DNA from: Setoptus koraiensis
Taxonomy: Eukaryota > Arthropoda
Length of the DNA stretch: 64,000 nucleotides
Direction: 5' to 3'
Assembly: GCA_048013815.1 (NCBI GenBank)
Contig: CM106585.1
Location: 4,650,001-4,714,000 of the forward strand
Shown: positions 1-11,328 of the stretch, piece by piece
Layout: each line of letters starts with the position of its first letter
Position numbering within the stretch: position 1 is the first letter of the stretch
Made by a program: the position numbers and the translations under genes
The notes under the pieces: model-generated
What the model was told of the DNA's origin: nothing
Databases searched by the model: none
The model's input: only the letters and a program-made list of their open reading frames with translations

Positions 1-631
1 GCATCAAGGCATCGGGGCATCGCGGCGCGGCGCGGCGCGGAGGCATCGGGGCATTATATTATATTATAGGCAGCTCTGGGGTGAGGGCGAGATGTGGCGC
101 TCGTTATAGGACGTATTGGTGTGGCGGGCCTAATTACGGGGCAAATTCAATATTGGAAATGTCTCTGAGTCTCGCCGTGTGTCTCGCCGCTGAGCGTGAC
201 TCAAGTTCATTCAACTGACAGCTCCAATCTGCGTCGGGCCGTCAGTTGAACAGCGACATGCAAATCGGCCGGCCCGTCGTAATGTCAATGTCTGCCTAAT
301 GAGATAATGAGCTCTATATGAGCTCGCTCCAGCACGCAGCTAATGGCAACAGATTGCATGAACAAACAACTCAATTCACCTGTGCTCGCCACGCAACATT
401 TCGGCAGCATCTCGCCATACGATGTCGGCGAATTTGCATCAAATCATTTGCTGCAAATGCAAATAAATCCAAATGCGACTCGTTTGGCCGCTGGCCGGCC
501 AGCGACGCAGCCTCATGTATCATCGCGGGCCATTGTTGTTGGTATTTGGAGCACAGTTACAGTGTCTTAATTATTGGGCTGCAATTTCGCTGCTCCAATG
601 ATGCAACAACGACGACAACTGCGCACAGAGC

Positions 632-667
632 CCAATTCTTTTCGCACAATTGTGCGAAAAGAATTGG
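632..667. repeat. 36-bp perfect palindrome
   Basis: Two 18-bp arms meet with no spacer (left arm 632-649, right arm 650-667), centred on CAATTG. Every base pairs. It could extrude as a cruciform or bind a dimeric factor; no function is known. Confidence 0.9.
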
Positions 668-746
668 CGAAAATAGAGCAAAATTTGATCACTGTCGCCG
701 GCCGATTTGCCGCGTCCGGCCGGCGACGGAGGCGACCCACCGAGCC

Positions 747-875
747 GGCTCTAGTGGCCCGAGCGGCTCTAGTGGCCAGAGCGGCTCTAGTGGCCAGAGC
801 GGCTCTAGTGGCCCGAGCGGCTCGAACTGACCGAGCGGCCTGAGCGGCTCAAACTGACAGAGCGGCCCGGACGGC
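747..875. repeat. 18-bp tandem array
   Basis: Units begin at 747, 765, 783, 801 and 819 with an exact 18-bp period (core GGCTCTAGTGGCC), then decay to about 875. Because 18 is divisible by three, the array gives false open frames on both strands (SGSSGQ-type on +). Confidence 0.9.
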
Positions 876-1050
876 TCACAATGTCGGATGGCGCGCCAAT
901 TCAATGGCCAGTTTGGCAAATCAATCAAAAGCATGAGCGAAATTCTTGCGAAAATTGAATATCCACATGCGTTCGTGAGCTCGCCAACGAGTGGCTTCTC
1001 ATTAGGAGAGCCGGTTGTTTCTGGCCGTGAGTGTGTGTGCGAAACCATCT

Positions 1051-1140
1051 CGTTGTTGTTGCTGTTGTTGCTGCTGTCGCTGTTGTTGTTGCTGTTGTTG
1101 CTGTTGTTGTTGCTGTTGTTGCTGTTGTTGTTGCTGTTGC
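1051..1140. repeat. Imperfect TTG/CTG trinucleotide run
   Basis: GTT triplets interrupted by GCT triplets run through about 90 bp. A smaller run of the same kind lies near 1,300-1,345. All frames across it stay open, so apparent poly-Gln, poly-Leu and poly-Cys ORFs here are not evidence of genes. Confidence 0.9.
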
Positions 1141-1679
1141 GGTCTCATCGGCGAGCGAGCCGACACACACAACAACAGCAGGTATAATTGCGGTAATTTG
1201 TTGTTTGTTTTTCTGCAACAACTGCCGCAACAACGGCAACAGCCTCGCCGCTTGTTGTTTGGACGGGCCGATTCTCTGGCATGTCCACAGTTGATTGGCT
1301 CTGTTGTTGTTGTTGTTGCTGTTGTTGTTGTTGTTGTTGCTGTTTTGCTGTAGTCTTCATTTGTTGCGCCGTTGCGCAATATTCAATATTCAATTTGAAT
1401 ATTAAATGAGCACACACAACACGAGACTAATCAACATGGATGGGCTTGCAATTATATCTAATTAACATTATGCAAACAACAACAGCTGATTGAGTGCATT
1501 AACAAATGGGCTGTTATTTGTTGGCTGTTGCCATTATGTGGCCATTATATAAATATAAATATAAATTATAAATTCTCAATCTTCTCAATCTATCTTTTTA
1601 CCTGTTCAATTGATTGCGATTGTGGTTCAGTTGTGGCATGTGCTGCTGCTGCAGCAGCGCGCATATTATCATCTTAGCA

Positions 1680-1705
1680 TCTATTATCATCACGATGATA
1701 ATAGA
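1680..1705. repeat. Perfect inverted repeat, 12-bp arms
   Basis: Arms 1680-1691 and 1694-1705 are perfectly complementary around a 2-base spacer. The arms are AT-rich (TCTATTATCATC). Confidence 0.85.
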
Positions 1706-2457
1706 CGAAATTATTGAAATGGGCCGCTCAATCTCACAATTGCGATCACCAGCGCGATCACAATTGCGATCGCAAGACAGATGATTATATCTTAATTCAA
1801 TTCGATCATCTCATCGGCTCATCTGGGCCAGCTCATTTTGGCGTTAAATAACAATAATGGTGCGGTCGTAATCAGCCAGACAACAGCAGCATTACATAAC
1901 ATCATAGCGCAGCGTTGCGTAACATGAACAACAACAACAACAACAAGTGGTTGTTGTCTGGTCTAACTTAATGACAGGCACGTGATTGATTAGTTTTTAT
2001 TTTCCCGACCGCGCTCGTCTCGTCGCTCGTCTCGTCCGCTCGCTCGCTTGTTCCCGCTCACCGGTCACTAGTGGTCAGCCGGCCAGTGGCCAGTGAGCCG
2101 GCCCGCGACTTGCGTCCCACTGACCACTGGTCAGTGAGCATTGTTACAAGATGGCAAATGGTGAGCACATAATTACGTAACAGCGGCAACAATTGAATTC
2201 TTTGCGGCGCTGCCTTGATTATCCGGCTAGGCCGCATCATCCCTGGTTAATGCCATGTTAATATAGCAATAATACTGCTGTAATGCAACTCAACTGCTGC
2301 AACTCAAATTAAAGCCACCGATAACAATATACGGACTTAGTGTGGCCACTCAATTAGGCGCCACAGATTGGTGGTGTGCTCAACGAGACGCGCATAAATT
2401 GATAAAAAAAAAATTCTCATTTCAAAAGTCTCAAAAGCCTTTTTTCGACGAGAAGCC

Positions 2458-2560
2458 TTTTGAGACTTTTGCGACCTTTGAGACTTTCGAGACTTTTTGG
2501 ACTTGTGGGACTTTCGGGACTTTTGGGTTTTTTTCGGACTTTTGCGACTTTGTGCGAGCC
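2458..2560. repeat. Degenerate 9-bp repeat (GACTTTNNG)
   Basis: About eleven copies of a GACTTT-containing 9-bp unit follow each other with drift. The + frame reads as Phe/Thr/Glu/Gly repeats and the - frame as Lys/Ser repeats. This is a minisatellite, not a coding repeat. Confidence 0.8.
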
Positions 2561-2683
2561 TGGTGAGATGACCGGGCCGGCCAACTGGACGCCAGCTCGT
2601 GTTTGTCCAGTTGCCCATCCAAACTGGACCACTCCAACGGCTGATGTGTCAGTAAGCTGCTCATCACACCGCTGTTGGCGCTG

Positions 2684-2781
2684 TTACGTAATCACTTGTT
2701 TATAATCACTGTTACGCAATCAATGTTACGCAATCACTGTTAAGCAATCACTGTTACATAATCAATGTTACATGATCATCA
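2684..2781. repeat. 14-bp array of bZIP-like sites
   Basis: Units lie exactly 14 bp apart at 2684, about 2698 (degenerate), 2712, 2726, 2740, 2754 and 2768. Each carries a variant of TTACGCAAT or TTACGTAAT followed by CACTG or CAATG. TTACGTAA is the known PAR-bZIP site and TTRCGCAA is bound by C/EBP-type factors. Single copies of the same word occur elsewhere in this flank (2173, 3778, 6052, 6246). The array is seen directly; binding is inference. Confidence 0.75.
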
Positions 2782-3112
2782 CAGTTGAGCGCTGATTGCG
2801 CAAGATGCTAGCTGATGCAAGCGGCAACAAAAGTGCTCAGTGCACAGTTTTTGTAGGCAGTGGGGGGACTGGGCCGATCAGATCAGAGTTATCCAGAGCT
2901 AATTTTCAAGAGTTACCGAGAGTTGCCGAGATTTATCAAGAGCAGCAACAGGTTATTGCGCAACTGCGCAAGCCGGCGCGACGAGCACGAGCAAATCACA
3001 CGCAATCACGTCGCTGTTGGGATGCGTTGGCACTTGTTATGTAACAGTTGTTGTTGCTGTTGTTGCTGCTGGACAGAAACTGTTGCTATACATAGATCAA
3101 TATCAACTGCAA

Positions 3113-3290
3113 TACCAACAACAATAGTAATAATAATAGCGATAATAATAGCGATAATAATAGTAATAATACCGGCGATAATGATAGTAATACTAATAAC
3201 AATAATAATGATAAAAATAATAATAATGATAACAATAGCAATAGCAGCAGTAGCGATGGCGATAATAATCCAAATCCAAATCCAAATCAT
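3113..3290. repeat. AAT/GAT trinucleotide-rich tract
   Basis: Runs of AATAATAGCGAT-like triplets pass into repeated CCAAAT near 3,270. Low-complexity frames on both strands (poly-Ile and similar) are repeat shadows. Confidence 0.85.
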
Positions 3291-3504
3291 GTCAGAGTTC
3301 ATGATCAGGGTCAGTTGATCAGTGAGTGACCAATGGCCAGTCATTACGGCCACTTGTTGGCCTGATCTAAATTTGCGCCATCATCGATTGCTGCTTCATT
3401 GGCTGCATTGTGTCAGCCACAGGCTGCCTGGTTGCGAGCCGACACTCTATCGGCCGAGATGGCTCAATTGCGCAATGCCAGCCAGCGTTGGCCGTCATAT
3501 TCAA

Positions 3505-3548
3505 ACGATATTCGGACGATATTCGGACGATATTCGGACGATATTCGC
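3505..3548. repeat. 11-bp tandem array (ACGATATTCGG)
   Basis: Four units start at 3505, 3516, 3527 and 3538. The core CGATATTCG is nearly palindromic. The period is close to one DNA helical turn. Confidence 0.9.
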
Positions 3549-4316
3549 ATGATGACCACTGGTCAGCGGCGCACTGGCGGCCATTGTTAAACTTTTGCTA
3601 TCTCACAGTGTCAGTGATCGCAAGGCGCACTTAACACGCAACTGCGCTCAGTCGTTTGTCATTTGCGCCCTAGCAAAATTCACCTGTCACTTTGTGAGCG
3701 CATGATGCCAACAGCAACAGCCACTGCATCATGCTGTTGGCTCTAACAAGCTGCCGGGCCGGCCATTGTTGCCATTGTTACGCAATTAATCATGATATTG
3801 TCTTATAGAATGATCATGATTTATTTCTCATGCTTGCATCATCGACACCCTGCGCATGATTACATAACACTGCGCACATATGCACTTGTTATGCAATCAT
3901 ATCATCATAATCATGAGCCAGTTGACTTGTTACCTGTCGCAACAGGCTCAACAACAAGCGCACCGTCATGCGTCATGCAACAACAGCTGATTGGCATATA
4001 GGCTGACTGTCAGGTGGATATCAATTGATCGGCTCGGCTACCGGCGATTGTCAGCGGGCTGAGTGTGCATCGCGTGCACGAAAGCGTCCAGTGGCCGAGG
4101 CGTCGTCCAATGGACACTTCGGACACTGTCAAAACTTGTCAAAACTGGACACTGGCGCATACATAATATATAACATATAACATATAATATATAATGTATA
4201 ATATATAATGCATAATATGCGACTGTCACTGCTATGCATAAAACGAAAATAAATGCACAGTGCGCAATGTAAATGTTGTTCATTAGCCGTCGTTCGTGGC
4301 CACTTCGGGCCAAGTT

Positions 4317-4386
4317 CACCTGTTGCAGATCACCTGTCGCACATCAGCTGTTGCGGATCAGCTGTTGCGGATCAGCTGTTGCGGAT
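4317..4386. repeat. 14-bp array of E-boxes
   Basis: Five 14-bp units start at 4317, 4331, 4345, 4359 and 4373. The first two begin with CACCTG and the last three with CAGCTG, both CANNTG E-boxes recognised by bHLH proteins (CACCTG also by Snail/ZEB-type zinc fingers). Spacing is exact. Regulatory use is inferred only. Confidence 0.8.
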
Positions 4387-5100
4387 CGGCGATGGGGTCA
4401 GAGTGACCTTTTGCTTGTTTGCGACTTCCACTTATTGTTGGCATCGCCGGTGTCGCCGGTGTCGCTGGCGTCGCCGGCAGAAATTGAATTTGCTCGGCAT
4501 CGCATGCATCCTCGCCGGGGTTTTCTCGCCCGATTCAATGATTGGAGCCATTGAATCGGATCGGATCGAGCGCGTCAGATGTCATTGGCAGCGCCAATGG
4601 GTCGCTTTCACTGCGATTAGCTGCAAACAATCCAGAGAAAACGCAAACGGTGCAAAGACAACGCAATCAGTGCAGAGACAAAGCAAACAAAGGGGGCGCG
4701 ACAGTCGCCACCTTGCAGCCGTTTAAACGATTCGCAACCACATTCGCATTGAATGTCGCACCTTGTTATTACATGAATAAATTGTTTATGTGCGTGCTCT
4801 CAAGCATGCAATTAGTGATTTGATGAGCCTGATTAACTGGCCGCAATGCGCCATATATCATGCACGCATATCATCAATTTTGCACAGGTAACCTGTCAAG
4901 CTGCATCAAGTCGATGATGTGCTATGAGTGGGTGCTCACCTGGTGTCACGTAACAGCTACCTGTGCCGCGCAGTGCATGACCAAGAGAGAGCGATAACAA
5001 ACTCTGACAAGCAGAGCCAGTTAACGCTGAAGTTGTGCGATGATTCGACAATTGTCATGATATAACAACAGCGAAAATCTCATGACATTCCAGCCACTCA

Positions 5101-5188
5101 CCGGCTATATACCGGCCATATACCGGCTATATACCGGCCATATACCGGCCATATACCGGCTATATACCGGCTATGTACCGGCTATATA
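5101..5188. repeat. 11-bp tandem array (CCGGCTATATA)
   Basis: Eight units start every 11 bp from 5101 to 5178, alternating CCGGCTATATA and CCGGCCATATA with one TATGTA variant. Confidence 0.92.
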
Positions 5189-5439
5189 TAGATAGATATA
5201 TAGATCACATTCCGGCGATGATATTGGCGCGGCATTCAGCGACATTTCTGTCCGCCCACGCCTGCCGACTTGGCAATGCCAAGTTTTCGGGCATTTCTCG
5301 AAAGGCAAATATTAACAGATCAATAATATTAATAGATAGATTAATAGAATGATCTTGTGGCTCGCGCCTGACTGATCTCATCGGCCGGTCCTCTGACAGT
5401 CGCAACGAGCCCAGGCCTCGCGCTCAAACTCTCGCGACT

Positions 5440-5606
5440 GTCAGCTGACCGCTTACAAACGTCAGATGACCGCTTACGAATATCAGCTGACCGCTTACAA
5501 ACGTCAGATGACCGCTTACGAATGCCAGATGACAGCTTGCGAATGTCAGCTGATCGCTTGCGAATGTCAGCTGATCGCTTGCGAATGTCAGCTGATCGCT
5601 TGCGAG
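5440..5606. repeat. 21-bp tandem array with CAGCTG/CAGATG
   Basis: Eight units of 21 bp start at 5440, 5461, 5482, 5503, 5524, 5545, 5566 and 5587. Each holds an E-box (CAGCTG or CAGATG) followed by GACCGCTTAC or GATCGCTTGC. Because 21 is divisible by three, the - strand gives a false SADIRKR-type repeat protein. Later units are near-identical, so part of the array expanded recently. Confidence 0.9.
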
Positions 5607-6414
5607 GGTGCCCAAAAGCATTATTACTGCGGATGGGATCTCTCGAGACAATGCCCACAACTTATCGTAACATCGTCGCAGCAAATGATCGACATGTTTC
5701 AATCCGATTGATATTTGTATGTTTGATTGACAGTGCCCTGGGTAGTAGATCATTTTTTTTGCTGAACAATGCGCATTGGGGACTAATTAAAATTAATCAT
5801 GTCGTCCCCGTGGTCAACAATGTTAAGCGAGTGTGTCGACTATTAATCACAGCACTCACAAGTTGTGAGTCACAAGTTTGCAATTAACTCTATCGAAAGC
5901 AAACGCGTGATCAATTATCGACGGAGCTGGCATTGTTGCGCTTGTGTCAATTGTGTCAATTGTGGCACAAGCACAACAATTGACCAAGCACCAATTTATC
6001 CAATTGATAGCTCAAATTATTGCCGCTAATCAATCTCAATCCAATCACACATTACGTAACGTCATTATTAAACATTGCACAAGTGAATTTAAGAGGTCAT
6101 TTGTGCTAGTAACACTCGCTCGCCTTGCCTCAGCTCGACTGAACTTGCGACTAACAAACTTGCAACAATGTTGCCAGCTCAACTCAAACAAATCCGTCTG
6201 ACAGATGATGTCACGATGAGCCTAAACGATGCCTCAACAAACTGGTTACGCAACAATGAAAATGTTGCTCGTCATCGTCATTGGTCGTTATTGCTAACGA
6301 CCAGCAATGAGATTGCGCGTGACCAATCAATCAGAGCTAACTGGCGGCAGCAAGTCGCTGACCATTAACTACAATGCGGGCTACCATTTAGCTCACCTGT
6401 TGATGTTTGTACGA

Positions 6415-6500
6415 TTGTGTGTTGGTGTGTTGGTGTGTTGGTATGTTTGTGTGGTTGTGTGGTTGTTTGGTTGTTTGGTTGTTTGGTTGCTTGGCCGCTT
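6415..6500. repeat. GTGTTG / GTTTG low-complexity run
   Basis: A G/T-only stretch of GTGTTG, GTGGTT and GTTTG words. It gives false Val/Cys/Trp-rich frames on + and Thr/Gln/Asn-rich frames on -. Confidence 0.85.
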
Positions 6501-7481
6501 GGTTGCGTCGTCGATGTTGCACTGAGCAACTTTGGGCCTAATTGAGCCAACGTGGCGTCGCGCAAATCGTAACGGTTGTTAGATACTCAGTTAGATAATA
6601 GAGACATCGTTGCAAGCGAGCAGAGATAATGATTAATGATAATGCGCTAATTACCGATATTCACTGATTCACCGATTCACCGATTCACTGATTGTGCCGA
6701 TTTGCTGACTCGGCCAGCCAATAATCTGTTTACTGTTTCATCGTTATTGATTGCGCCATTAAGCAATATGGCAATGGCTTAATGATGCAATTGGCCAGTC
6801 ACAATTGTGTTGTGTCCTCGCACTGGCCACTGACGCAGCCAATTAAATCTCGGACTTGACGATAATTACAGCGGGCGCCTATTTAGCGAAGCGTCTGGCG
6901 TAATTGTTCGTAATTAGCCGAGACACGGGCGGCCTTTAATTGAACGTTTCACTCTCCTGTTCAGGCTGCCGGTCAGTGATACTCACAATGACGCTCAGTG
7001 ATATTTGTGCCTGTTTGCAACTATTTGTAGCAGCTCCGTTTGCTGCAACAAGTCGCCATGCTAATTGAGTCGCCCGCTACCTGCTATCTGTTGCAAGTTG
7101 CTACCTGTTGCAAGTTGTTACCTGTTGCAAGATGCCGGACAAAGGCGAGCTGCACAATTATGCTGCAATCGACAGCCTACAATGCGCGTGCCCACCGAAT
7201 GAGAGAGCACAGGTAATTGAATTGCGTCATTACGCCATCATAAATTGCCACACAGCATCACTGACCAGTTGATAATGGCCAACAACAACAACATTGCAAT
7301 GTTTGTTTGTTTGTTTGTTTGTTTGTGTGTCTCTGCTCGCAAGCAAATGAACGAATGTAACTCGACGGCGGCCACGATGGGCCTCGGGCGCATCTCGCGA
7401 TGCGGTGGTCAGCGCACATTGCGATGGACGCACAAATTTCGCTCTAAATCATGTGTCTGGCATAATTACTCTGTCGGTAAT

Positions 7482-7491
7482 TTGTTGTTGC

Positions 7492-7579
<88 letters not shown>

Positions 7580-7590
7580 GCTGCTGTTGT
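7482..7590. repeat. Long TTG microsatellite
   Basis: TTG triplets run through the interval, uninterrupted for about 29 units between 7492 and 7580. It is the longest pure trinucleotide run seen. A CAA-rich run follows at 7641-7692, so the two could pair as a large inverted repeat. Confidence 0.95.
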
Positions 7591-7640
7591 GAGCAAACAA
7601 ACGCACCGTATGCAACGAAGTTGCCTGTTTTGCCAGCGAA

Positions 7641-7692
7641 ACAACAACAACGACAACAACAACAACAACAGTAACAACAACGACAACAACAG
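7641..7692. repeat. CAA trinucleotide run
   Basis: CAA/CGA triplets, complementary to the TTG run about 50 bp upstream. Confidence 0.85.
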
Positions 7693-8089
7693 CGCAAATG
7701 CAAATTTTCACCTTTTCACCTGTTTTCACCTGGTTGCACTCACTCGGCCCAATGTTGTCAAGTGATGTCAGTTTGTATGACATCACCCCTGTGCCAATTA
7801 ATTGCCGGCACAATTATGTGACATGTGTAATGGCAGCGCACACTTGTTTGCGATATGGACTGCGTATAATACGCAACGTATTGTTGTGCAGCATAGACAC
7901 AAAGACACCAGCAGCAACGTAATTGTGAGCAATCGAAATCACATTTGCATACTCACAGTAACTTGTCTTATTATAATAATTATAATTGTGTAATCGTAAT
8001 GATTTGTTTGCGATGCCCGGCTCGACAGCAAGCGACGCTATTATTGCCATTATTACAACTATATACGACAACTATTACATCATTGTCGT

Positions 8090-8129
8090 CATTTGTTTCA
8101 TTTGCATAAATGCATAAATGAAACAAATG
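8090..8129. repeat. Near-perfect inverted repeat
   Basis: The left half beginning CATTTGTTTCATTT and the right half ending AAATGAAACAAATG are complementary. The right arm has a 2-base insertion near the centre. Confidence 0.75.
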
Positions 8130-8631
8130 ATGATGACGACGACATTTTGCAATGACAACTTTGTTCCGTTTGGTGTCACTGTTGTCACTGGTCACTGGTT
8201 TAATTCGCTCACTGGTGCCACTTTGTGCACAGCTGACTGTCATTTCAAGCGTGCCATTGCGAATCTGCCAACTACCGGCCAGACTGACCAACAAGCAAAA
8301 AATTACGCAAATCTAATTAGATGGACTATGAGAGGCCCCTTGTGCGCCACATACGGCGTCGTCCGCGATGCCGGCAGCTGCCGCGCACTGGCCAGCGACG
8401 CATTACAAATTCATTATAATATTATAATTTTATAACATTATAATTTTACAATTTTATAACATTATAATTTTATAATGGAGAAATGGCGAAATTGTCTCGT
8501 CGCGAGTTGTTGCGCAATGTGTAGCAGTGGCTTGTTGTGGTGCGCACAGCGAACAATTCCGTGGCGCGTAAACATATACAATACACAAGGTAATTAAGGT
8601 AATCTAACTAGCAGAGCGGTGGCAAGTGGCC

Positions 8632-8677
8632 GAAGCGTTCGAAGCGTTCGGAGCGTTCGAGGCGTTCGGAGCGTCCG
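8632..8677. repeat. 9-bp tandem array (GCGTTCGRA/G)
   Basis: Five or so copies of AAGCGTTCG / GAGCGTTCG follow one another. Confidence 0.85.
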
Positions 8678-8897
8678 AAAAAAGCGGAAATGGCGCAGAC
8701 GGTCAGTGGCGCAAGTGGCGCTGGTGCTCGTATTCGCAGGGTCGCGTTTGAGTCAGTTGACAAGTGTCAGCTGCAGCAAAGTTGCCGAGTTGATGAGTTT
8801 GCTCGATTAGCAGTTGCGTCCAACGAGCAAATTAAAATTAATCAAGGCAGACGCGATTGTTATCGTGGCCACGCTGTGTTGCGCAAAGTCACACAAA

Positions 8898-8965
8898 ATT
8901 ATATCAAGTTATACAAAGTTGTATCAAGTCGCACAAAGTTGTATCAAGTCGCACAAAGTTGTGCA
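8898..8965. repeat. 20-bp tandem array
   Basis: Units start at 8898, 8918, 8938 and 8958 (core GTATCAAGTCGCACAAAGTT). The second and third are identical and the last is partial. Confidence 0.88.
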
Positions 8966-9507
8966 AAGTTGCCAGTTGGCCCAGTGCAGCGCTGTCCGCT
9001 GTTGCTCAATTGTTGATCGGCGCAATTTGCCTAATTTTGCATCGTTGGCCCGTTTGAGCGCTGGCATCGCAGCACAGGTCTTATACAGCCCGAATAATAC
9101 AGCCTGGATAATACAGGTGAGCGGGCAGTTATAATTGTTGTCGCTGCGGCAACAATTGCCGCTGTTGCATAATCGTGTGTTGACACATGACGCTGGCGTT
9201 GGGGGCGACAGAATGAAAAATTGCACCAAATGCAACAGATGCAAACGTATGCAACAGCGGCAGTGTTAGCTTACGCAATTTGTAGTGGCTACAAATGACG
9301 CTTGTTGCTCGCAACTTGTTGTTGCTGTTGTTGTTCAATTGCGAAATTCAATTTGCCATTGAATTTGCCATTTGTATCATCGCCATTCGCGACTATCAAT
9401 TAATTTCAATTTGGCCACAATTCGAGCCAGCAACTCGATTTGCTGGCGGGCAGCTGGCCGGCATTAACAATGTGCAAAATGAAACAATTGCAGCGCAATA
9501 ATAATTA

Positions 9508-9547
9508 CAATCTTTTGTTGGTCGCCCAGCCAACCAACAAAAGATTG
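9508..9547. repeat. Perfect hairpin, 15-bp arms
   Basis: Arms 9508-9522 and 9533-9547 are exactly complementary around a 10-base loop. A second hairpin follows 13 bp later. Confidence 0.88.
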
Positions 9548-9560
9548 AATCAACCAACGA

Positions 9561-9582
9561 GCGTATTCACGTATGAATACGC
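9561..9582. repeat. Perfect hairpin, 9-bp arms
   Basis: Arms GCGTATTCA and TGAATACGC flank the self-complementary CGTA, so all 22 bp are palindromic. Confidence 0.88.
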
Positions 9583-9921
9583 TGGCTGTTTGATTGAAAA
9601 TAATAATATTCAAGCGTTGCTATCATTGGAGATTGGCGCCATCATTGAGCCGCTACCAAGTGTGGCCCCCGGCCGGCCTGCGTGCCCCCGCCCCCCACTG
9701 GCCGTGTTTTTTATTTGATTGGTTGGCTGGAATCACAGCGGGTCATCCGATTGGCCGATCGCCATTGGTACCTATTGGTGTTGTTTGTTTGTATTTGTTT
9801 GTTTGTATATGTATTACATTAAGTTTGCCTCAATGGACAGCAACCCAGCAAAACTAGAACAATGGCTGGCGAGTTGCAACATATTATCATTATTAGCTAA
9901 TAATTGATTATTATTTCCTAG

Positions 9922-9943
9922 TGCGATCGTCATGACGATCGCA
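9922..9943. repeat. 22-bp perfect palindrome
   Basis: The sequence TGCGATCGTCA and its reverse complement abut with no spacer. Confidence 0.9.
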
Positions 9944-9993
9944 TGTTGATTGAATCAGCCATTTTGTTGAATCGCGGCCCTCGCTCAATTGCG

Positions 9994-10062
9994 AGTCTCG
10001 TTGAATCTCGTCGAATCGCGTTGAATCGCGTCGAGTTGTGAGTATCGTTGAGTCGCGTTGAA
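9994..10062. repeat. Approximately 10-bp repeat (TCGCGTTGAA)
   Basis: Six to seven drifting copies of TCGTTGAA / TCGCGTCGAA follow each other. Confidence 0.8.
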
Positions 10063-10851
10063 TTGCCAGCCGGACAAACTGTTCAGTTGAGCCAGTGGCC
10101 AGCGAAGGGGCAGCGAAATTCATTAGCAGGAATTCGTTGGGAATCGGTGCGCTGTCGGCGCATGTCGGAATTCCTCAATTTTGTTTACAACTATCACCGC
10201 TGACGCATTTGCATGTTAAATGCCACAGGTAACACATGTTACAAGTCACAACAACATAGCAGCTCGCAATATGCGCCAGCTTACAGGTGAGCAGCAGGCT
10301 CAGGTAGCAGCATGCGAGTGGCCGATGAGCCCGAGTTTATCGATCTAGTTTCGCCAACCAATTGAATGAATTGAATTCTTTGTGAGGTGCTCGTCACTGT
10401 AATGAACAGTTTATCTGTCCGTGCGCCGCCCGATGATATCTGTCGAGCCGCCACAACCACAACAGCAACCACAACAGCAACCACAGCAGCAACCACAGCA
10501 ACAACAGCAGCAACAACAAACATGAATGAGCCGCACACTTGTTGGCGCTGGCTCATCAATTGCTCCGTCGGCTCGGTCGGCTTCGTCGGCTTCGTCGAGT
10601 CCGCGCCCGAGCCGACGGAGCCGCGATTATAGGCTCGATGGAGCGGTGGTGAGTGGCGCTGCTGGCATTTAGAGCACGCTGACAAGATTGTGAGATCACT
10701 GGAGAGCCCCTCGCGAAATTAAAGTTATTTAAATGAGCCAACCACCAAACACAATAAAAGTAACTGAATTCACGAGCACACTCGCAACTTGACAGTGGCC
10801 AACAAGCAGCGCAATTGCGACCAATTTGCAGCTTTGCCACTTGTTTGCCAA

Positions 10852-10936
10852 CTGACCAACAGTGAGCTGACCAAAAGTGAGCTGACCAACAGAGAGCTGA
10901 CCAACAGTGACTGTTGGACAACAGTGACTGTTGGTT
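10852..10936. repeat. 15-bp array ending in twin palindromes
   Basis: Units CTGACCAACAGTGAG start at 10852, 10867, 10882 and 10897. The last unit merges into the palindrome CCAACAGTGACTGTTGG at 10901-10917, which is followed at once by a second CAACAGTGACTGTTG copy. Confidence 0.85.
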
Positions 10937-11247
10937 TGTGAGCCAAAGTTAATTGATTTTCGCTGTGTCTGGCTGCTGTTGGCGTTGTTTAAAGTGGCCA
11001 CATATCATTGTTGTAGCAAAAAATGATTTCAACGGACAAAACTAATTACAAATAAATCTCGTCGCCAGTGGTTGTTGTCTCTGGCATGAGAGACGCCAAC
11101 CACTGGCCAACAAATTTAACGCTAATATCGCTTGTGAGTGTGTGTTATTGTGTGCCTGTCGACGGCCTGTGATTACCTGTGATTAGCTGTGATACTATCA
11201 CAGTGGCCACGACCATGATGACTGCATGATAACTGGTTTACAAGCGG

Positions 11248-11275
11248 TTTGCAGTGGCCAATTTGCAGTGGCCAA
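11248..11275. repeat. 14-bp direct repeat with CAGTGGCCA
   Basis: TTTGCAGTGGCCAA occurs twice back to back (11248-11261 and 11262-11275). The CAGTGGCC word recurs often in this flank. Confidence 0.88.
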
Positions 11276-11303
11276 TTGGGGGACCATTTAAAGTTGCAGT
11301 TGT

Positions 11304-11328
11304 GACTATCGTTTAGTAAACGATAGTC
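11304..11328. repeat. Perfect inverted repeat, 12-bp arms
   Basis: GACTATCGTTTA (11304-11315) and its reverse complement (11317-11328) are separated by one base. Confidence 0.9.

Noticed and set aside
318-1417. Overlapping frames with SGSSGQ, poly-Leu, poly-Cys, poly-Gln and poly-Thr
   Set aside because: All are translations of an 18-bp array and of TTG/CTG runs in several frames on both strands.
5101-5606. CRISPR-like array
   Set aside because: Units are direct tandem copies without unique spacers, and the DNA is from an animal.
5341-5753. SADIRKR repeat protein on -
   Set aside because: It is the shadow of the 21-bp array, with no start context or flanking domain.
7405-7813. Poly-Leu, poly-Cys, poly-Gln, poly-Thr and poly-Asn frames
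   Set aside because: They are the frames of one TTG microsatellite.
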